Shown here: positions 61,346 through 64,000 of the stretch, in pieces
How positions within the stretch are numbered: the first letter of the stretch is position 1
How the letters are laid out: each line of letters begins with the position of its first letter
From: Nocardioides sp. AX2bis
GTDB taxonomy: Bacteria > Actinomycetota > Actinomycetes > Propionibacteriales > Nocardioidaceae
DNA: 64,000 nucleotides
Direction: 5' to 3'
Assembly: GCF_902506435.1 (NCBI RefSeq)
Contig: NZ_LR733215.1
Coordinates: forward strand, 2,539,542-2,603,541
The notes under the pieces: generated by a model
Told to the model about the DNA's origin: nothing
The model's input: only the letters and a program-made list of their open reading frames with translations
The model's database searches: none
Position numbers and translations under genes: made by a program

Positions 61346-63565
61346 CTAACCGGGCCGGGTCAGTGCGGCCCGGACGGCGTGGGCCGCCTCGGCCGCCCTG
61401 GTCTCCGAGAGCACCCCCGCGGACTCCTCCTGGAGGTAGAACACGTCCACGGCCTGCGGCCCGAGCGTGTCGAGGTGGGCCGAGCGGACCGTGACGTCGA
61501 GCGTGGCCAGCGCCCGGCAGACCAGCCAGACCACGCCGGGGCGGTCGGCGGCGCGCACCTCGAGCACGGTGGCGTGCTCGCTGGCCTCGGGGCGCACGAC
61601 CACGGCCGGCTCCAGGGCGCTGCCCGCATCGGGGCGCAGCCGGGCGACCGGGTCGATCCGACCGTCGACGATGGCCTCGTACCGCTCGCGGAGCACGGCG
61701 GGGTCGAGGTGCTCGTCACCGACCTCCCACACGCACACGCCGTACTCCCCCTGCGACCAGATCCGCGCCGCCCGTACCGGGGCCCGCTGCAGCGCCAACG
61801 CCGCGGCCACGTCGGCGAGCAGGCCGACCCGGTCCCGGGCGATGGTGGTGAGGCGACAGCCGTCCGCGACGACGGTCTTCGAGACGACCAGCTCGCCGCG
61901 GACCGCCTCCTCCGGTACGGCCACCTCGTCGGTGGTGATCGCCGGCGGGGCGGTGCCGGCATCGAGGGCGGCCAGGCCGCGGCGGGCCAGGTCCTGGATC
62001 AGCCCGGCGCGCCACGAGCTCCACGCCTTGGGCGAGGTGGCCTTGGCGTCGGCCTCGGTCAGCGCCCGCAGCAGCTGCAGCGACTCGGCGTCGCCCATCC
62101 GGTCGGTCACCAGCGCCACGGTCGCGGGGTCGTCGGGGTCGCGGGTGGTCGCGGTCTCGGCGAGCAGCAGGTGCCAGCGCACCAGCCGGGCGACCAGGTC
62201 CACGGCGTCGGGGGCGAAGCCCATCCGGGCCGCGACCTCCCGGGCGATCGGCTCCCCCGCCACGCTGTGCTCGGTCAGCCCACCCTTGCCGATGTCGTGC
62301 AGCAGGGCCGCCACCACCAGCACGTCGGGACGCGAGACGAAGCGGATCAGACCGGCGGCCTCGACGCACGTCTCGACGACGTGCCGGTCGACGGTGAACC
62401 GGTGCACGGTCGAGGCGTGCGGGAGGAGACGTACCCGCTCCCACTCGGGCAGCACCCGGGCCAGCGCCCCGGTCTCCTCGAGCGTCTCCCAGACCCCGAG
62501 CATGCCGCGGCCGGCCGCGAGCAGCCGGACCAGGGACTGGCGGGCCTCCGCGGGCCACGGGTCCGGCAGCGCCGCACCCTCGCGGGCCAGGCGGGCAGCG
62601 GTCGGCGGTGCCAGCACGACGTCGCGCTCGGCGGCCTCGGCGGCGGCGCGCAGCAGCAGGGCCGGGTCGTCCTCGGGTCGGGCGCCCGCGGCCAGCACCA
62701 CCTCGCCACGCGCCAGGGCCAGACCCGGCGCGATCGGGTGGAGGTCGGGCCGGCGGGCCCGACGGGTCGAGGTCGGCCGGGTGAGCACGTCCTCCACGCG
62801 GCGCCAGGTCAGGCGGGACAGGTGGGTGACGCGGCGGCCGAGCTCGCGCACGTGGTGCTGCGCGGCGCGGTCGTCGGCCAGCCCGAGACCCGTGGCGACC
62901 GCCGCCCAGGTCTCGGGGACCACCCGGTCGCTGGCCCGCCCGGCGGCCTCCTGGACCAGGTCGCGCACGTCGAGCATCGTGCGCCGGCAGCGCTCCAGGT
63001 CGGCGTGCGGCACGTCGACCAGCCAGGTGGCGCTCAGCGCCCGGAGCACCCCGGCGTCGCGCAGGCCGCCCTCGGACTCCTTCAGGTCCGGCACCGACAG
63101 GTGGGCCAGCTCCCCCATCAGCTCGTGGCGGGAGACCACCAGCCGCCGCAGGGCGGGCAGCCGCTCACGGGCCCCGCGTCGCCAGGCCGCGAGCAGCTCG
63201 GTGCGCAGCCGCACCGTGAGGTGCGGGTCACCCGCGACGTGGCGCAGGTCGAGCAGCCCCAGGGCCACCTTGAGGTCGGCCCCGGCGGCCTCGAGCATCT
63301 GGCTCACGCCGCGCACGGAGTGGTCCAGCGCGGTGCCGGAGTCCCACAACGGGTACCAGACGCCGGAGGCGACCTCGCCCGGGTCGATCGCGTCCTCGTG
63401 GACCAGCACCACGTCCAGGTCGGAGTACGGCGCGAGCTCGCCGCGGCCGTAGCCGCCGACGGCGACCAGCGCCATGCCCTCCTCCGGCCCGCCGACACCC
63501 TCGTAGGCCTCCCGGCAGCGCCGGTCGGCGGCCTCGGTACGCGCGGCGCGGTCGGCCGCGGTCAC
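61346..63565 (-). CDS. glnD: Bifunctional PII uridylyl/adenylyltransferase GlnD
   Basis: Nitrogen-sensing enzyme of 739 residues that modifies PII. The nucleotidyltransferase core VAVGGYGRGELAPYSDLDVV is near residue 60, the HD hydrolase motif VAALLHDIGKGG in the middle, and two ACT domains at the C-terminus (TTIARDRVGLLADVAAAL and LEVRAADRPGVVWLVCRAL) that sense glutamine. In actinobacteria GlnD adenylylates PII; that is established family knowledge. The GTG at 63565 is the first usable start in this frame after the glnB stop; its ribosome site is weak, so a slightly different start is possible. Confidence 0.93.
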   Translation of the reverse strand: MTAADRAARTEAADRRCREAYEGVGGPEEGMALVAVGGYGRGELAPYSDLDVVLVHEDAIDPGEVASGVWYPLWDSGTALDHSVRGVSQMLEAAGADLKVALGLLDLRHVAGDPHLTVRLRTELLAAWRRGARERLPALRRLVVSRHELMGELAHLSVPDLKESEGGLRDAGVLRALSATWLVDVPHADLERCRRTMLDVRDLVQEAAGRASDRVVPETWAAVATGLGLADDRAAQHHVRELGRRVTHLSRLTWRRVEDVLTRPTSTRRARRPDLHPIAPGLALARGEVVLAAGARPEDDPALLLRAAAEAAERDVVLAPPTAARLAREGAALPDPWPAEARQSLVRLLAAGRGMLGVWETLEETGALARVLPEWERVRLLPHASTVHRFTVDRHVVETCVEAAGLIRFVSRPDVLVVAALLHDIGKGGLTEHSVAGEPIAREVAARMGFAPDAVDLVARLVRWHLLLAETATTRDPDDPATVALVTDRMGDAESLQLLRALTEADAKATSPKAWSSWRAGLIQDLARRGLAALDAGTAPPAITTDEVAVPEEAVRGELVVSKTVVADGCRLTTIARDRVGLLADVAAALALQRAPVRAARIWSQGEYGVCVWEVGDEHLDPAVLRERYEAIVDGRIDPVARLRPDAGSALEPAVVVRPEASEHATVLEVRAADRPGVVWLVCRALATLDVTVRSAHLDTLGPQAVDVFYLQEESAGVLSETRAAEAAHAVRAALTRPG

Positions 63566-63632
63566 CGGGGCCGGCGCGCCGCGGCGGGCGCGGTGGGCAT
63601 CGCGGGCGAGGTGCCCGCCGGTCCGGCTGGGC

Positions 63633-63998
<366 letters not shown>

Positions 63999-64000
63999 GG

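Overview
The window is a gene-dense, very GC-rich stretch with frequent GTG and some TTG starts, GTGA/ATGA stop-start overlaps, and -10-like boxes 6-8 nt before start codons. Gene content and order point to a high-GC actinobacterium, most likely of the Nocardioides type (the genus is an inference). About 70 genes are supported and no tRNA or rRNA gene was seen. The left edge cuts a response regulator gene; the right edge lies just upstream of glnB.

Backbone. Read on the minus strand, the order glnB-glnD-ffh, then rpsP-khpA-rimM-trmD-rplS-lepB-rnhB-DUF2469, then yraN-comM-dprA-xerC, then rpsB-tsf-pyrH-frr-cdsA-rlmN, and finally dxr-rip1-ispG, matches from memory the run of M. tuberculosis genes around Rv2919c to Rv2868c. 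This covers translation, protein export, nitrogen signalling, DNA uptake and the MEP isoprenoid pathway. Four insertions interrupt it: a DUF559 nuclease-like gene between rip1 and ispG, flanked by two 48-bp palindromic repeats; a large accessory block between dxr and rlmN (about 6.5-34.1 kb); two TadE-TadG pairs between DUF2469 and yraN; and a repeat block plus an amidohydrolase/ROK-regulator pair between rpsP and ffh.

Accessory block (6.5-34.1 kb). Its main theme is polyamine and GABA catabolism: gabT, an aldehyde dehydrogenase paired with a saccharopine/carboxynorspermidine dehydrogenase-like gene, a second class III aminotransferase, a potDABC-type ABC importer translationally coupled to an FAD-dependent amine oxidase, and a divergent Lrp-type regulator. 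A plausible route is putrescine import, transamination to 4-aminobutanal, oxidation to GABA, and GabT transamination. Interspersed are a secreted lipase-like hydrolase, a RIO-type kinase, a choice-of-anchor I secreted protein, an NCS1 permease coupled to a cysteine hydrolase, a YtcJ-like amidohydrolase, an Asp-rich secreted protein, a LOG-family protein, and a glycosyltransferase-GNAT pair bracketed by inverted repeat arrays.

Noteworthy features are the TrmD-GNAT fusion, three dispersed-repeat families that abut gene ends, the nuclease gene between palindromes, a two-block motif shared upstream of rpsP and rplS, the unusual Asp-rich insertion protein, and widespread candidate leaderless promoters. 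No CRISPR array, prophage or classical insertion sequence was recognised.
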